From assembly GCF_003363435.1 (NCBI RefSeq), contig NZ_QRCT01000026.1, positions 1-59,456 on the forward strand: a DNA stretch of 59,456 nt. The letters run 5' to 3'. The notes under the pieces are model-generated. The model did no database searches. It worked only from the letters and a program-made list of their open reading frames with translations, and was not told where the DNA came from. Source of the DNA: Anaerosacchariphilus polymeriproducens. GTDB taxonomy: Bacteria > Bacillota > Clostridia > Lachnospirales > Lachnospiraceae. Shown piece by piece: positions 1 through 7,685 of this stretch (positions within the stretch are counted from its first letter, which is position 1; the number at the start of each line of letters is the position of its first letter). A program made the translations under genes and the position numbers.

Positions 1-101
1 GACATAACACCGCTGGACTCCTATAAAAAATACCTAAATAAAATATTAATCAGTTTCTTAATCAACTTTTTATATAATTTTATTATTCTAGAAAACAGGG
101 G

Positions 102-160
102 TGTTAGGGAATCTCCCTAACAAGAACTTTGTATTTGTACCCACAAATGCGTATCTTGCC
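102..160. other. candidate origin of transfer (oriT)
   Basis: A perfect 9-bp inverted repeat (102-110 and 114-122, 3-nt loop) is followed by a second perfect 6-bp inverted repeat (133-138 and 143-148) and then by TATCTTGC at 152-159. That octamer is one base from the YATCCTGY nick-region consensus of MOBP/IncP-type relaxases. Inverted repeat plus nick-like core next to a mobC-like gene is the usual build of an oriT. The site lies downstream of the two small mobilisation genes, where a relaxase gene would be expected further left, outside the window. The hairpin has no U-tract, which argues against a plain terminator. The identification is an inference. Confidence 0.5.
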
Positions 161-175
161 ACCTTACTGAGTAAA

Positions 176-212
176 TTTTTCTAGATTTTTTCTAGATTAT
201 ACATATAATCTA
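176..212. repeat. short direct and inverted repeats beside the oriT candidate
   Basis: The 10-mer TTTTTCTAGA occurs twice, at 176-185 and 187-196, so the copies are 11 bp apart, about one helical turn. The second copy runs into a perfect 8-bp inverted repeat at 193-200 and 205-212 with a 4-nt loop. Helically phased repeats like this are typical binding sites for ribbon-helix-helix relaxosome or partition proteins. The neighbouring gene at 357-710 could encode such a protein; this link is inferred. The remaining bases from 213 to 356 are very AT-rich and show nothing else I can name. Confidence 0.4.
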
Positions 213-356
213 AATTAACTTCTTTCTGTTAAATAAACACTTCATCCATAAAATCTCAAACATACTATAGGTTCATAGTTAAAATCGTAATCCTATGCCA
301 AAATTCCTTTTACTATAAAATATAAATTTATTAGTATATATAATAATTAAATACCA

Positions 357-710
357 TTAATCATCTAAATTTAATCCAGCATAAAACTCAGCTATATCAG
401 TATTATAATTAAAAATTTCATTTGAATTTTCCGAAAATTCATAGATTGATTCATCTTCAGATCCATATTCCATTTGATCCAATCGTTTTTCTAACTGATC
501 TATCCGTTCTTGTAGTTGATCTATTAATAAATATTCCTTGTTCTTATCCTTATTTCTTTCATATTCATCAAATTTAATTAAACAATCTACTATATAATCA
601 CTTAGATTATGGTATTCATTTCTATTAAAATTTTGAATTAACTCATACGCCTTCACATGATCCACTAATGCCAAATTAAAACGTAGATTTTTCTGTTCTA
701 TTTTTCCCAT
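357..710 (-). CDS. small ribbon-helix-helix-like accessory protein of the element
   Basis: A 117-aa acidic protein starting at the ATG that follows GGAGG by eight bases; an upstream in-frame TTG overlaps the ribosome site and is not used here. Residues 5-50 look like a short strand followed by two helices, ending in a segment reading LSDYIVDCLIKF. This is the style of ParR-type or relaxosome ribbon-helix-helix DNA-binding proteins. Residues 55-80 form a heptad-like coiled coil rich in Gln, Arg and Leu, and the C-terminus is acidic. It is the last gene of the leftward cassette, after the mobC-like gene and before the oriT candidate. A role in DNA processing at the origin, or in partition, is inferred from position and fold pattern only. 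Confidence 0.45.
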   Translation of the reverse strand: MGKIEQKNLRFNLALVDHVKAYELIQNFNRNEYHNLSDYIVDCLIKFDEYERNKDKNKEYLLIDQLQERIDQLEKRLDQMEYGSEDESIYEFSENSNEIFNYNTDIAEFYAGLNLDD

Positions 711-732
711 TATTTTTTCCTCCAATATAAAA

Positions 733-1110
733 TTAATTTGCTTCTTCCAAAATGTCCAAATCTAAACCTTTTAATATTTCTACTATCATTCTAAAAGATT
801 CTAATTTTACAATATCTACATCACCTAAATACTTTATTTGCATTAAATGATTATTGGTTTCTATAATTTGTTTTTTCATTTCTTGAAATACCCTAATATT
901 TCCAACTGTAACAACTTTTTGATATAGAGAACTTTGTATCATATAGTCTTGTTTTAATAATCCTGATAATTTTATTCTCTCATCTAATATTTGCCTTTCC
1001 AGAGGTGACATTCTAAAATTAACAATTAAACTTCTCTTTCTGTTAAGGTCACCCTTCTGTTGTTTTCCCTTGTTTATCTTCTTAGATTTTCTCTTATATA
1101 TTTTACTCAT
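733..1110 (-). CDS. MobC-like mobilisation relaxosome protein
   Basis: A 125-aa protein with a very basic N-terminus (residues 1-25 mostly Lys and Arg), then a ribbon-like strand and helices with the motif FRMSPLERQILDERIKLSGL. That order is characteristic of bacterial MobC-like mobilisation proteins: strand, 'SPxE' turn, helix and 'sGl' turn. Such proteins bind oriT and help the relaxase reach the nick site. The chosen ATG lies just after a GGAAAGG ribosome site and overlaps the integrase stop by eight bases, so the two are translationally coupled. A longer reading from 1131 is possible. No relaxase gene follows inside the window. Confidence 0.6.
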   Translation of the reverse strand: MSKIYKRKSKKINKGKQQKGDLNRKRSLIVNFRMSPLERQILDERIKLSGLLKQDYMIQSSLYQKVVTVGNIRVFQEMKKQIIETNNHLMQIKYLGDVDIVKLESFRMIVEILKGLDLDILEEAN

Positions 1111-2185
1111 AATCCTTTCCCCTATCTTCATCTAATCTTTTTGCAAGTTCTAATTGTTTCGACGGATATAAATGTGCATATGTATATGTAACCGAAATAC
1201 TCTCATGTCCTAATCTTTCTGCAATTTCAACTGGTGAAAATCCTAGTTCAATAAGGTGAGCACAATGACTATGTCTAATATCATGGATACGAATCCTTTT
1301 TACTCCACTTTCTTTGCATCCTCTGTCCATTTCATGATGTAAATAACTCTTTGATACAGGAAATAAACGAGTATCACTATCATATCCATACATCATACCT
1401 AGATAGTCCTCTAAATCCAAACATAAGGAATTTGGTAAATCAATCACACGATTACTTTTTTCAGTCTTTGGTTCTGTAATATAATCTTTTCCTTTTAATC
1501 GTTGATAAGATTTGTTTATTATCATTTTTCTATTTACTAAATCGATATCTCCTACTGTTAATGCAAGTAACTCCCCCTCTCTAATACCACACCAATATAA
1601 TGTTTCAAATGCATAATAAGATACAGGCTTACAATACATAGTATGCATAAAGTCCGAATATTCGCTTCTTGTCCAAAATAACATTTCTTTTGCTTTTGCT
1701 TTTCCCATTTTACCTGCTTGTGATGATGGATTGACAGACAATCCATAAAATTTGCAAGCATGATTGAATACTGCACTCAATTGGTTCTGAACCGTTCGCA
1801 AATAGGTAGGGGAATAGGATTTTCCCTCTTCATCTTTTTGACCTATTAATTCATTTTGCCATTGCATAACATCCGTAACTGTTATTTCAGATAGATTTTT
1901 TTTACTAAAATAGGGAAGTATTTTCTTCTCGATAATATGTTTTTTCGTTAAATATGTATTATATTTAATTCGTGGGGTTTTTTCATCTAAATATATGCTC
2001 ACAAAGGTTTCAAAACTCATATTAATATCTCTTGATTTTGATTGTAAAAAATCACGTTCCCATTCTAGAGCTTCTTTTTTTGTTTGAAATCCTCTTTTAG
2101 TTTTTGGCTTTCTGTTTCCTTGCCAATCAGTATAATAACAATATACCTTCCATGTTCCTCTCTTAAGATCTTTACTTGCAGACAT
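1103..2185 (-). CDS. int: tyrosine recombinase / integrase
   Basis: A 360-aa phage-type integrase. Residues 10-47 form the AP2-like arm-binding domain, residues 57-145 the SAM-like core-binding domain, and residues 170-345 the catalytic domain. The catalytic set is visible: Arg202 in CGIREGELLAL, His301 and Arg304 in HDIRHSH, His327 in LGHES, and the nucleophile Tyr336 in TYTYAH. It should integrate and excise the element by site-specific recombination. Length and motifs are complete, so it is probably active. It sits between the replication-like gene and mobC, with overlaps on both sides, rather than at the element boundary, which is unusual for an integrase. The nearby 3' end of guaA is the likely attachment target, by inference. 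Confidence 0.92.
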   Translation of the reverse strand: MSASKDLKRGTWKVYCYYTDWQGNRKPKTKRGFQTKKEALEWERDFLQSKSRDINMSFETFVSIYLDEKTPRIKYNTYLTKKHIIEKKILPYFSKKNLSEITVTDVMQWQNELIGQKDEEGKSYSPTYLRTVQNQLSAVFNHACKFYGLSVNPSSQAGKMGKAKAKEMLFWTRSEYSDFMHTMYCKPVSYYAFETLYWCGIREGELLALTVGDIDLVNRKMIINKSYQRLKGKDYITEPKTEKSNRVIDLPNSLCLDLEDYLGMMYGYDSDTRLFPVSKSYLHHEMDRGCKESGVKRIRIHDIRHSHCAHLIELGFSPVEIAERLGHESISVTYTYAHLYPSKQLELAKRLDEDRGKDYE

Positions 2186-2186
2186 C

Positions 2187-2939
2187 TTATCCCCTCCCTA
2201 CTTTAGTTTCTGAACCAACAAATAACAATGCTTGTTCTAATTTATCAAAATCATAATTTCTCTGATTAAAATTATTAAATTTATTTTTGCTTAGATTTTG
2301 ACTTGATTTTGTTCTTTTCTTAATTTCATTACACCATTTACTTATCGTTTCTACATTTAAACAATTCACATATGGATGTTGCATTATTCTCTGTATCGTA
2401 AAATCTACGACATTTTTAGAATAGTGTGATATCAATTTTTCGTATTCTAAAATTGAAAGTTCTTCTTCTCCCAACTTATATTTACACTCTTCTTTACTAT
2501 ATTTTTCTATACTATCCTTTACTCCACTATACTGCTCCGTCCATGGACCGTCCATTGGAGACAATTTAGTTTCCTTATTCGTCTTTGTATCTGAGCGATG
2601 TTTTTTCTCCAATAAATCTACATTTGGAATAAACTCAATTAAAAGTTCTTGATATATACTGTCTACTTTTCTATCTGCCCTAACCTTATTATTATCTCTC
2701 CAATGCACAATATATGTTACTAAATCCTCATTCAAAATTTGAACAAATCCTTTTGCAATTAATACTTTTAAATCATCTTCATTTGCTCTTATTAAATTCA
2801 GAACTGTATAAGCTTCTACTACTCCATCATCATCTGCATTTATACCTAAATGAAAATATAGGTTTTGTGAAGTTGATGGCAATTTTAAAAATTTCGCACT
2901 TTCAACTATTTTTCGTGCAAACATTCGTCTTTCTGCCAT
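2187..2939 (-). CDS. replication initiator / DnaD-like replisome organiser
   Basis: A 250-aa protein. The N-terminal 90 residues resemble the winged-helix N-domain of phage replisome organisers: 'ARKIVESAKFLKLPSTSQNLYFHLGI', a 'DDDGVVEA' turn, and an 'IVHWRDNN' strand. The middle (about 95-145) is a charged, Lys/Glu-rich linker. Residues 150-205 look like a short DnaD-type helical domain with 'YEKLISHYSKNVVDF' and a Trp-containing helix. In phages and integrative elements such proteins load replication proteins at an element origin. It directly precedes int and both run leftward as one unit with the small HTH gene upstream. The exact biochemical role is inferred from family resemblance. Confidence 0.6.
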   Translation of the reverse strand: MAERRMFARKIVESAKFLKLPSTSQNLYFHLGINADDDGVVEAYTVLNLIRANEDDLKVLIAKGFVQILNEDLVTYIVHWRDNNKVRADRKVDSIYQELLIEFIPNVDLLEKKHRSDTKTNKETKLSPMDGPWTEQYSGVKDSIEKYSKEECKYKLGEEELSILEYEKLISHYSKNVVDFTIQRIMQHPYVNCLNVETISKWCNEIKKRTKSSQNLSKNKFNNFNQRNYDFDKLEQALLFVGSETKVGRG

Positions 2940-3054
2940 TTCTATTCCTCCTCTTGTGTATATGTAGATAATGTGCTATTTTATAATTAGTGGATATATC
3001 ACATTATCTGATTTGTCTTTGCCCTTCCTTTGCCGAGGAGGGGCTTTTTTGTTT

Positions 3055-3264
3055 TCAACTTTTTTCTACTCCCATACCAAAAAATCTGGCATGATAATAT
3101 GCCTTTGGAACTCTTCCTGATATCGTAAGATAACCCTGTGAGCGAAGTTCATCGTTCATTTCTTTCATTAATCTATAAGCTAATGCCTTAGAAATTTTCA
3201 ATTCATTCATCAATGTATCTACACGTACAAAAACATCCCGATTTAAATTTTTTGTTTTATTCAT
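3055..3264 (-). CDS. small helix-turn-helix protein, possible excisionase
   Basis: A 69-aa protein with one predicted helix-turn-helix: residues 13-35 read like 'RVDTLMNELKISKALAYRLMKEMN', followed by a short wing around 'GYLTISGRVPKAYY'. Proteins of this size and build, at the head of a leftward element operon and divergent from an XRE repressor, are often excisionases or small activators in Firmicute integrative elements. It is transcribed from the strong promoter at 3302-3329 and would be the first product made on derepression. The function is inferred; it could also be a plain transcription regulator. Confidence 0.5.
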   Translation of the reverse strand: MNKTKNLNRDVFVRVDTLMNELKISKALAYRLMKEMNDELRSQGYLTISGRVPKAYYHARFFGMGVEKS

Positions 3265-3301
3265 ATTGTATCTCCTTTATTTATCGCTTGTAATATATAT
3301 T

Positions 3302-3329
3302 ATTATAAGTAATATTTATTATATGTCAA
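3302..3329 (-). promoter_or_regulatory. leftward element promoter with AT-rich repeats
   Basis: Read on the minus strand, TTGACA (3324-3329) and TATAAT (3302-3307) are separated by 16 bp, an almost perfect sigma-A promoter. It drives the HTH-rep-int-mob run. The spacer and flanks contain repeated GTAATATATATTAT-like blocks on both strands (about 3290-3310 and 3388-3405), which are candidate operators for the divergent XRE protein. A -10-like TATAAT at 3372-3377 probably serves that repressor gene in the other direction. Confidence 0.65.
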
Positions 3330-3428
3330 TACTTTTTATAATTTATTATTTATTTATTGCATAAAATTTGTTATAATATATACTATTATTACAAATATAT
3401 ATTATTTTAAAGATAGAGGAGTATTTTT

Positions 3429-4046
3429 ATGAATTTAGGGAAGAATCTACAAAAATTAAGAAAAGACTTAAAAATGTCGCAAAAAGAATTTGCAGAATTT
3501 TTAGACATCCCCCAACCTACTATGTCTGCATACGAAAATGAACGAATTTCACCCGCTATAGATGTTTTGATACATATAGCAAAAAAATGTAATACTTCGC
3601 TTGATTGGATTTGTGGTTTAAATAACTATAATAAATCTCTTTCTTCCATGTCTGATTATGCTATTTTTCTATATGATATTTGTGAAGCAAATGAAATTGG
3701 TTGTGAATTTGAGATACATGATCGACTAGAAAATGGAACTGATGAAGAAAAACCTAATGAAACCGATGATAGATATAGATGGTATATAAAATTAACTTTT
3801 TATGGAAACGATAAATCATATCCAAATAATGTTGAAGTCTGCCAAATTACGAAAAGAATTTTTGAAGATTTTATTGATTTAGAATCCTATAGTATTTCTA
3901 AGGAAAAATATGATATGAGTAAAAAACAACTTATTGAACGCTATACTTCACCCATTACAAAAAAGGACTATCCTGAACTTAGTCTTGAAGAACGTAGAAA
4001 AAAACAGCTTGAGTATCTTATATCTTTAGAAAACGATAAGAATTAG
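3429..4046 (+). CDS. XRE-family transcriptional repressor of the element
   Basis: A 205-aa protein with an N-terminal Cro/C1-type helix-turn-helix at residues 5-60: 'LRKDLKMSQKEFAEFLDIPQ', then 'TMSAYENERISPAIDVL' and 'IAKKCNTSLDWICG'. The C-terminal 140 residues are a charged domain I do not recognise; it may sense a ligand or mediate dimerisation. It follows an AGAGGAG ribosome site and is divergent from the leftward operon, the classic position for an element immunity repressor. No RecA-cleavage-type peptidase or ImmA-like protease motif is visible, so the induction route is unknown. It ends 87 bp from the guaA stop codon. Confidence 0.8.
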   Translation: MNLGKNLQKLRKDLKMSQKEFAEFLDIPQPTMSAYENERISPAIDVLIHIAKKCNTSLDWICGLNNYNKSLSSMSDYAIFLYDICEANEIGCEFEIHDRLENGTDEEKPNETDDRYRWYIKLTFYGNDKSYPNNVEVCQITKRIFEDFIDLESYSISKEKYDMSKKQLIERYTSPITKKDYPELSLEERRKKQLEYLISLENDKN

Positions 4047-4085
4047 TTTAAAATTACAAGCATTTTGCAAGCACAACCAACAAAG

Positions 4086-4126
4086 AAAGCCTACAAACCT
4101 TTATATATTCAAGGTTTGTAGGCTTT
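4086..4126. terminator. bidirectional terminator between the element and guaA
   Basis: A perfect 16-bp stem (4086-4101 paired with 4111-4126) with a 9-nt loop. It sits between the convergent XRE gene and guaA. The plus-strand stem ends in TTT and then AT-rich sequence; the minus-strand copy ends in TTTCTTT. It can stop transcription in both directions. If the element inserted at the guaA 3' end, this terminator belongs to the element side of the junction. Confidence 0.8.
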
Positions 4127-4132
4127 AATATC

Positions 4133-5677
4133 CTACTCAAACTCAATCGTCCCCGGCGGTTTCCCCGTACAATCGTACAGCACCCTATTCACGTGCTTCA
4201 CTTCATTCACGATCCTGCTCGTCACCTTCCCAAGAACATCCCAAGGTATCTGAGCCGCTTCAGCGGTCATAAAGTCAACGGTATTCACCGCACGAAGTGC
4301 GATTGCATAATCATAAGTTCTTTCGTCGCCCATTACGCCTACAGAGCGCATGTTCGTAAGGGCTGCGAAGTATTGACCAATGCTTCTGTCTAAGCCCGCA
4401 TTCGCAATTTCTTCACGGTAAATAGCATCTGCCTCCTGAACCATTTCAACTTTCTCGGCAGTCACATCTCCAATAATACGAATTCCGAGCCCGGGTCCTG
4501 GGAAAGGTTGTCTAAATACTAAGTTTTCCGGAATACCAAGTTCCAGTCCTGCTTTACGTACTTCATCTTTAAATAAGTCACGAAGAGGTTCAATGATTTC
4601 TTTAAAATCCACGAAATCAGGCAATCCACCTACATTGTGATGAGATTTTATAACAGCAGATTCACCACCCAAGCCGCTTTCTACAACGTCAGGATAAATC
4701 GTTCCCTGCACAAGGAAATCAACAGTTCCTATTTTCTTCGCTTCCTCCTCAAATACACGGATGAATTCTTCACCAATAATTTTTCGTTTTCTTTCAGGTT
4801 CTTCAATAGCGGCCAATTTTTCATAAAAGCGTTCCTGTGCGTTTACACGAATAAAGTTCAAGTCATAAGAGCCGTTCGGTCCAAATACTTCCTCTACTTC
4901 ATCACCTTCATTTTTGCGGAGAAGACCATGGTCTACGAAGACACAGGTGAGCTGTTCTCCGACAGCTTTGCTTAATAAAACTGCTGCCACAGAAGAATCT
5001 ACACCACCGGATAATGCACAAAGCACTTTTCCGCTGCCTACCTTTTCCCGAATAGCTTTAATAGAATCTTCAACGAAGGAGGACATGATCCAGTCACCGG
5101 CACATCCACATACGTTCATAACAAAATTGGATAAGATTTTAGTTCCTTCCACTGTATGAAGCACTTCAGGATGGAATTGAATTGCATACAGATTTTTATT
5201 AACATTCTCAGCTGCTGCAACCGGGCAGTCTGCTGTATGCGCTGTCGTGCTAAAGTCCAAAGCTGCATTGGATATATAATCATTGTGGCTCATCCAACAA
5301 ATTGTAGTTGGTGATACGTTTTTAAATAGAGCAGAATTAGTATCTACCTGAACCTCTATTTTTCCATATTCACGAATCGGTGCTTTCTCAACTTTTCCGC
5401 CCAATAAGTGCATCATAAGCTGTGCTCCGTAACAAAGCCCCAGGACAGGGATTCCCAGTTCAAATAATTCTTTGGAATATGTGGGTGAATCAGTCTCAAA
5501 ACAACTATTTGGTCCTCCTGTCAGAATAATTCCCTTGGGATTCATTGCTTTAATCTTCTCAATATCTGTTTTGTAAGAATATATTTCACAATATACATTG
5601 CACTCTCTTACACGTCTTGCAACTAATTGGTTGTACTGCCCACCAAAGTCTAATACAATCACAGTTTCTCTTTTCAC
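4133..5677 (-). CDS. guaA: GMP synthase (glutamine-hydrolysing)
   Basis: A 514-aa full-length GuaA that converts XMP to GMP using ATP and glutamine, in cytosolic purine synthesis. Residues 1-190 are the class I glutamine amidotransferase, with nucleophile Cys82 in GLCYGAQ and the His/Glu pair in QFHPEV. The ATP-pyrophosphatase P-loop SGGVDSS lies near residue 225, and the C-terminal dimerisation domain ends in PPGTIEFE. The start is GTG, placed seven bases after GGAGG. The gene has its own promoter and stands alone. Its extreme 3' end is a known integration hotspot for genomic islands in Firmicutes, which fits the element immediately downstream. Confidence 0.97.
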   Translation of the reverse strand: MKRETVIVLDFGGQYNQLVARRVRECNVYCEIYSYKTDIEKIKAMNPKGIILTGGPNSCFETDSPTYSKELFELGIPVLGLCYGAQLMMHLLGGKVEKAPIREYGKIEVQVDTNSALFKNVSPTTICWMSHNDYISNAALDFSTTAHTADCPVAAAENVNKNLYAIQFHPEVLHTVEGTKILSNFVMNVCGCAGDWIMSSFVEDSIKAIREKVGSGKVLCALSGGVDSSVAAVLLSKAVGEQLTCVFVDHGLLRKNEGDEVEEVFGPNGSYDLNFIRVNAQERFYEKLAAIEEPERKRKIIGEEFIRVFEEEAKKIGTVDFLVQGTIYPDVVESGLGGESAVIKSHHNVGGLPDFVDFKEIIEPLRDLFKDEVRKAGLELGIPENLVFRQPFPGPGLGIRIIGDVTAEKVEMVQEADAIYREEIANAGLDRSIGQYFAALTNMRSVGVMGDERTYDYAIALRAVNTVDFMTAEAAQIPWDVLGKVTSRIVNEVKHVNRVLYDCTGKPPGTIEFE

Positions 5678-5810
5678 AAAGGTTCCTCCTATACTTTATC
5701 ACTTTCGTTCCTCATAGTTTATCATATAAAGCATAAATATCCGTACTGTTCATTGATCGTTGATCGCTAGTTCAGCAATTATTCTTTACGCTCATTATAA
5801 TCCAAAAAAT

Positions 5811-5839
5811 ATTATATGATATCCCAGTATTGTTTACAA
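5811..5839 (-). promoter_or_regulatory. sigma-A promoter of guaA
   Basis: On the minus strand TTGTAA (5834-5839) and TATAAT (5811-5816) are 17 bp apart. The start of transcription would lie about 130 bp upstream of the GTG, leaving an untranslated leader in which I see no purine riboswitch core. Confidence 0.7.
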
Positions 5840-5909
5840 GCTATTTTACTCTGTTTTGTAGGTTTCCACAATTTTCTTACAAAAATACAATGTTTTACAC
5901 ACAATGCGC

Positions 5910-7235
5910 TCAATTTTTATGTAACCTCCATTTGCCTTTCCAATAACGGATCGAGAAAAAAATTCCTCTGAACAACCAGTCAATCGTCATCGCAACCCAC
6001 AGACCAAAAACGCCTAAGCCTAAACTTCTTCCCAAAATATAACTGAATGCAATTCGAAATATCCACATAGATGCAATAGAAATGAGCATTGTCGCTATTA
6101 CATCGTTAGCAGCACGCAATGTATATGGAATACTAAAAGATAGCGGCCATATCGTGACGCAGCATACAGCATGATAGCGGATAATTAATGTTGTGACTCT
6201 GAGCGTTTCTTCCGTCAAATGATAAGCTTTAAGAATATAAGGGCAAAAAATAAAAATTAAAATATTTACGATAAGCATACAGATATAGGTCATTTTAACC
6301 AATAGTTTCGTATAGTATTGCGCCTGCCCATAATCGCTTGCTCCTACACATTGGGCTACAACTGCAAGAATAGCTAGTCCAATTGCCATTCCGGGCATGA
6401 CCTGAAACATTCCAATCGTATTCGATACTGCATTTGCTGCAATAGCTGAAGTCCCAAAGCTGGCAGCCAGACTTAAGACCAATAATTTTCCAATCTGAAA
6501 CATACTGTTTTCCATTCCATTTGGTACTCCAATACGTAAAATCTTCTTTATAAGATATCCATGAAATTTGAGTTTAACACTCGGTGAAATATGTATTTCC
6601 CGTTTTGAATTTAAAAGCATTATCATAATAATCCCGGCTGCAATGATTCTGGAGATCAAAGAAGAAACGGCTGCACCTCTTACCCCCCAGTGTAAACCGT
6701 AAATAAACAATGCATTACCGGCAATATTTAATGCATTCATAAAAATGGAAATTCTCATTGTGACTTGAGAATTTCCCATAGCTCTGAATAACGCTGCACC
6801 GCTGTTATAAATGGCCAGAAAAGGAATGGATATCCCAGTTATTAACAAATAGATACTGGCATATTCCATTACCTCGTGATCTATGGCCCCAAAAACTATG
6901 TTTAGAATAATACTGCGCCCCAGCAAAACAACTCCCATAATAACTACAGAAGACACTGCTGAAAAGAGCAGCAATTGACCTGCTGCTTTACATGCTTCTT
7001 TTTTGTTTTTCTCTCCTAAGTAATGTCCCGCTACGACAGCTCCGCCTGTTGCTAAAGCAGCAAATATATTAATCAATAAAATATTGAGTGTATCTACCAG
7101 TGAAACGCCCGAAACTGCTGCCTCTCCGGTACTTGATATCATTATGATATCTGCCATCCCAACTGTGACACTTAATATTTGCTCAATTATTAGCGGAACT
7201 ATTAACTTTCGTAAATCTTTTTTGGTAAAGAGCAT
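5910..7235 (-). CDS. MATE-family multidrug/toxin efflux protein
   Basis: A 441-aa integral membrane protein with about 12 hydrophobic segments spread evenly over the chain, as in MATE cation-coupled exporters. The two halves share the usual MATE pattern, with 'VGMADIIMISSTGEAAVSGVSL' in helix 1 and a comparable segment near residue 255 ('SAIAANAVSNTIGMF'). It probably exports cationic drugs or metabolites using a Na+ or H+ gradient. The ribosome site (AGGAAAA) is weak. It is flanked by guaA and spoIIID, apparently as a single-gene unit. Substrate cannot be told from sequence. Export of the neighbouring peptide-maturase product is conceivable but unsupported. Confidence 0.9.
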   Translation of the reverse strand: MLFTKKDLRKLIVPLIIEQILSVTVGMADIIMISSTGEAAVSGVSLVDTLNILLINIFAALATGGAVVAGHYLGEKNKKEACKAAGQLLLFSAVSSVVIMGVVLLGRSIILNIVFGAIDHEVMEYASIYLLITGISIPFLAIYNSGAALFRAMGNSQVTMRISIFMNALNIAGNALFIYGLHWGVRGAAVSSLISRIIAAGIIMIMLLNSKREIHISPSVKLKFHGYLIKKILRIGVPNGMENSMFQIGKLLVLSLAASFGTSAIAANAVSNTIGMFQVMPGMAIGLAILAVVAQCVGASDYGQAQYYTKLLVKMTYICMLIVNILIFIFCPYILKAYHLTEETLRVTTLIIRYHAVCCVTIWPLSFSIPYTLRAANDVIATMLISIASMWIFRIAFSYILGRSLGLGVFGLWVAMTIDWLFRGIFFSIRYWKGKWRLHKN

Positions 7236-7310
7236 AATTTTTCCTGACTTTCTCTTTTATCTCGTGTTTTTATTGTACTACTTAATATATTATGCTCTTA
7301 TTTCGAAAAG

Positions 7311-7571
7311 TCAAGTAGCATTACTTTGATGTAAATATTTTTCTTTGGTAGCAAGACCACCTCTAATGTGTCTTTCCGATTTATTTATGTCTAATACTTT
7401 TCTAGCTTCTTGTGCTAAAGCTGCATTTATTAATACCAGACGTTCGGTTACGTCTTTATGTACTGTGGATTTACTCACACCAAATTGTTTCGCTGTTTGT
7501 CGCACCGTTGCATTATAATCAATGATATAGTTTGCAATTTCCACAGCTCTTTCTTCAATATATTCTTTCAT
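7311..7571 (-). CDS. spoIIID: sporulation transcription factor SpoIIID
   Basis: An 86-aa DNA-binding protein starting with MKEYIEERAVEIA and carrying a helix-turn-helix at residues 22-42 ('TVRQTAKQFGVSKSTVHKDV'), followed by a basic C-terminal helix ('ARKVLDINKSERHIRGG'). These match SpoIIID, the mother-cell regulator acting between sigma-E and sigma-K. The frame extends upstream to 7619, but the conserved N-terminus and size favour the ATG at 7571. The ribosome site (GTGGGAA) is poor and is part of a leader hairpin. It lies 115 bp downstream of the S8-protease gene on the same strand with no clear terminator between, so partial co-transcription with the peptide-maturase locus is possible. 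Confidence 0.95.
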   Translation of the reverse strand: MKEYIEERAVEIANYIIDYNATVRQTAKQFGVSKSTVHKDVTERLVLINAALAQEARKVLDINKSERHIRGGLATKEKYLHQSNAT

Positions 7572-7579
7572 ATTAAATA

Positions 7580-7616
7580 TTCCCACGTTATCTTTTTTAC
7601 AAGATATGCGCGGGAA
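7580..7616 (-). promoter_or_regulatory. hairpin in the spoIIID leader
   Basis: The bases just upstream of the spoIIID ATG form a hairpin: a 5-bp TTCCC/GGGAA base, a short middle stem and a 6-bp upper stem TATCTT/AAGATA, with one mismatch, one bulge and a TTTTAC loop. Its 3' arm includes the GTGGGAA that would serve as ribosome site. There is no U-tract, so it is more likely a translational control or RNA-stability element than a terminator. Confidence 0.45.
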
Positions 7617-7685
7617 CAAAAGATTATTCTTATTTGAAATTTAACTCCTGTATGAATCTGATATTCATTCATGATACCTTTCCGC

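Noticed and set aside
102-122. Rho-independent terminator for the element operon
   Set aside because: The hairpin is perfect but no U-tract follows on the minus strand, and a second inverted repeat and nick-like core fit an oriT better.
4193-5159. Plus-strand frames opposite guaA
   Set aside because: They are shadows of the guaA reading frame and lack ribosome sites.
5678-5909. Purine riboswitch upstream of guaA
   Set aside because: No conserved purine aptamer core could be found in the leader; only a promoter is supported.
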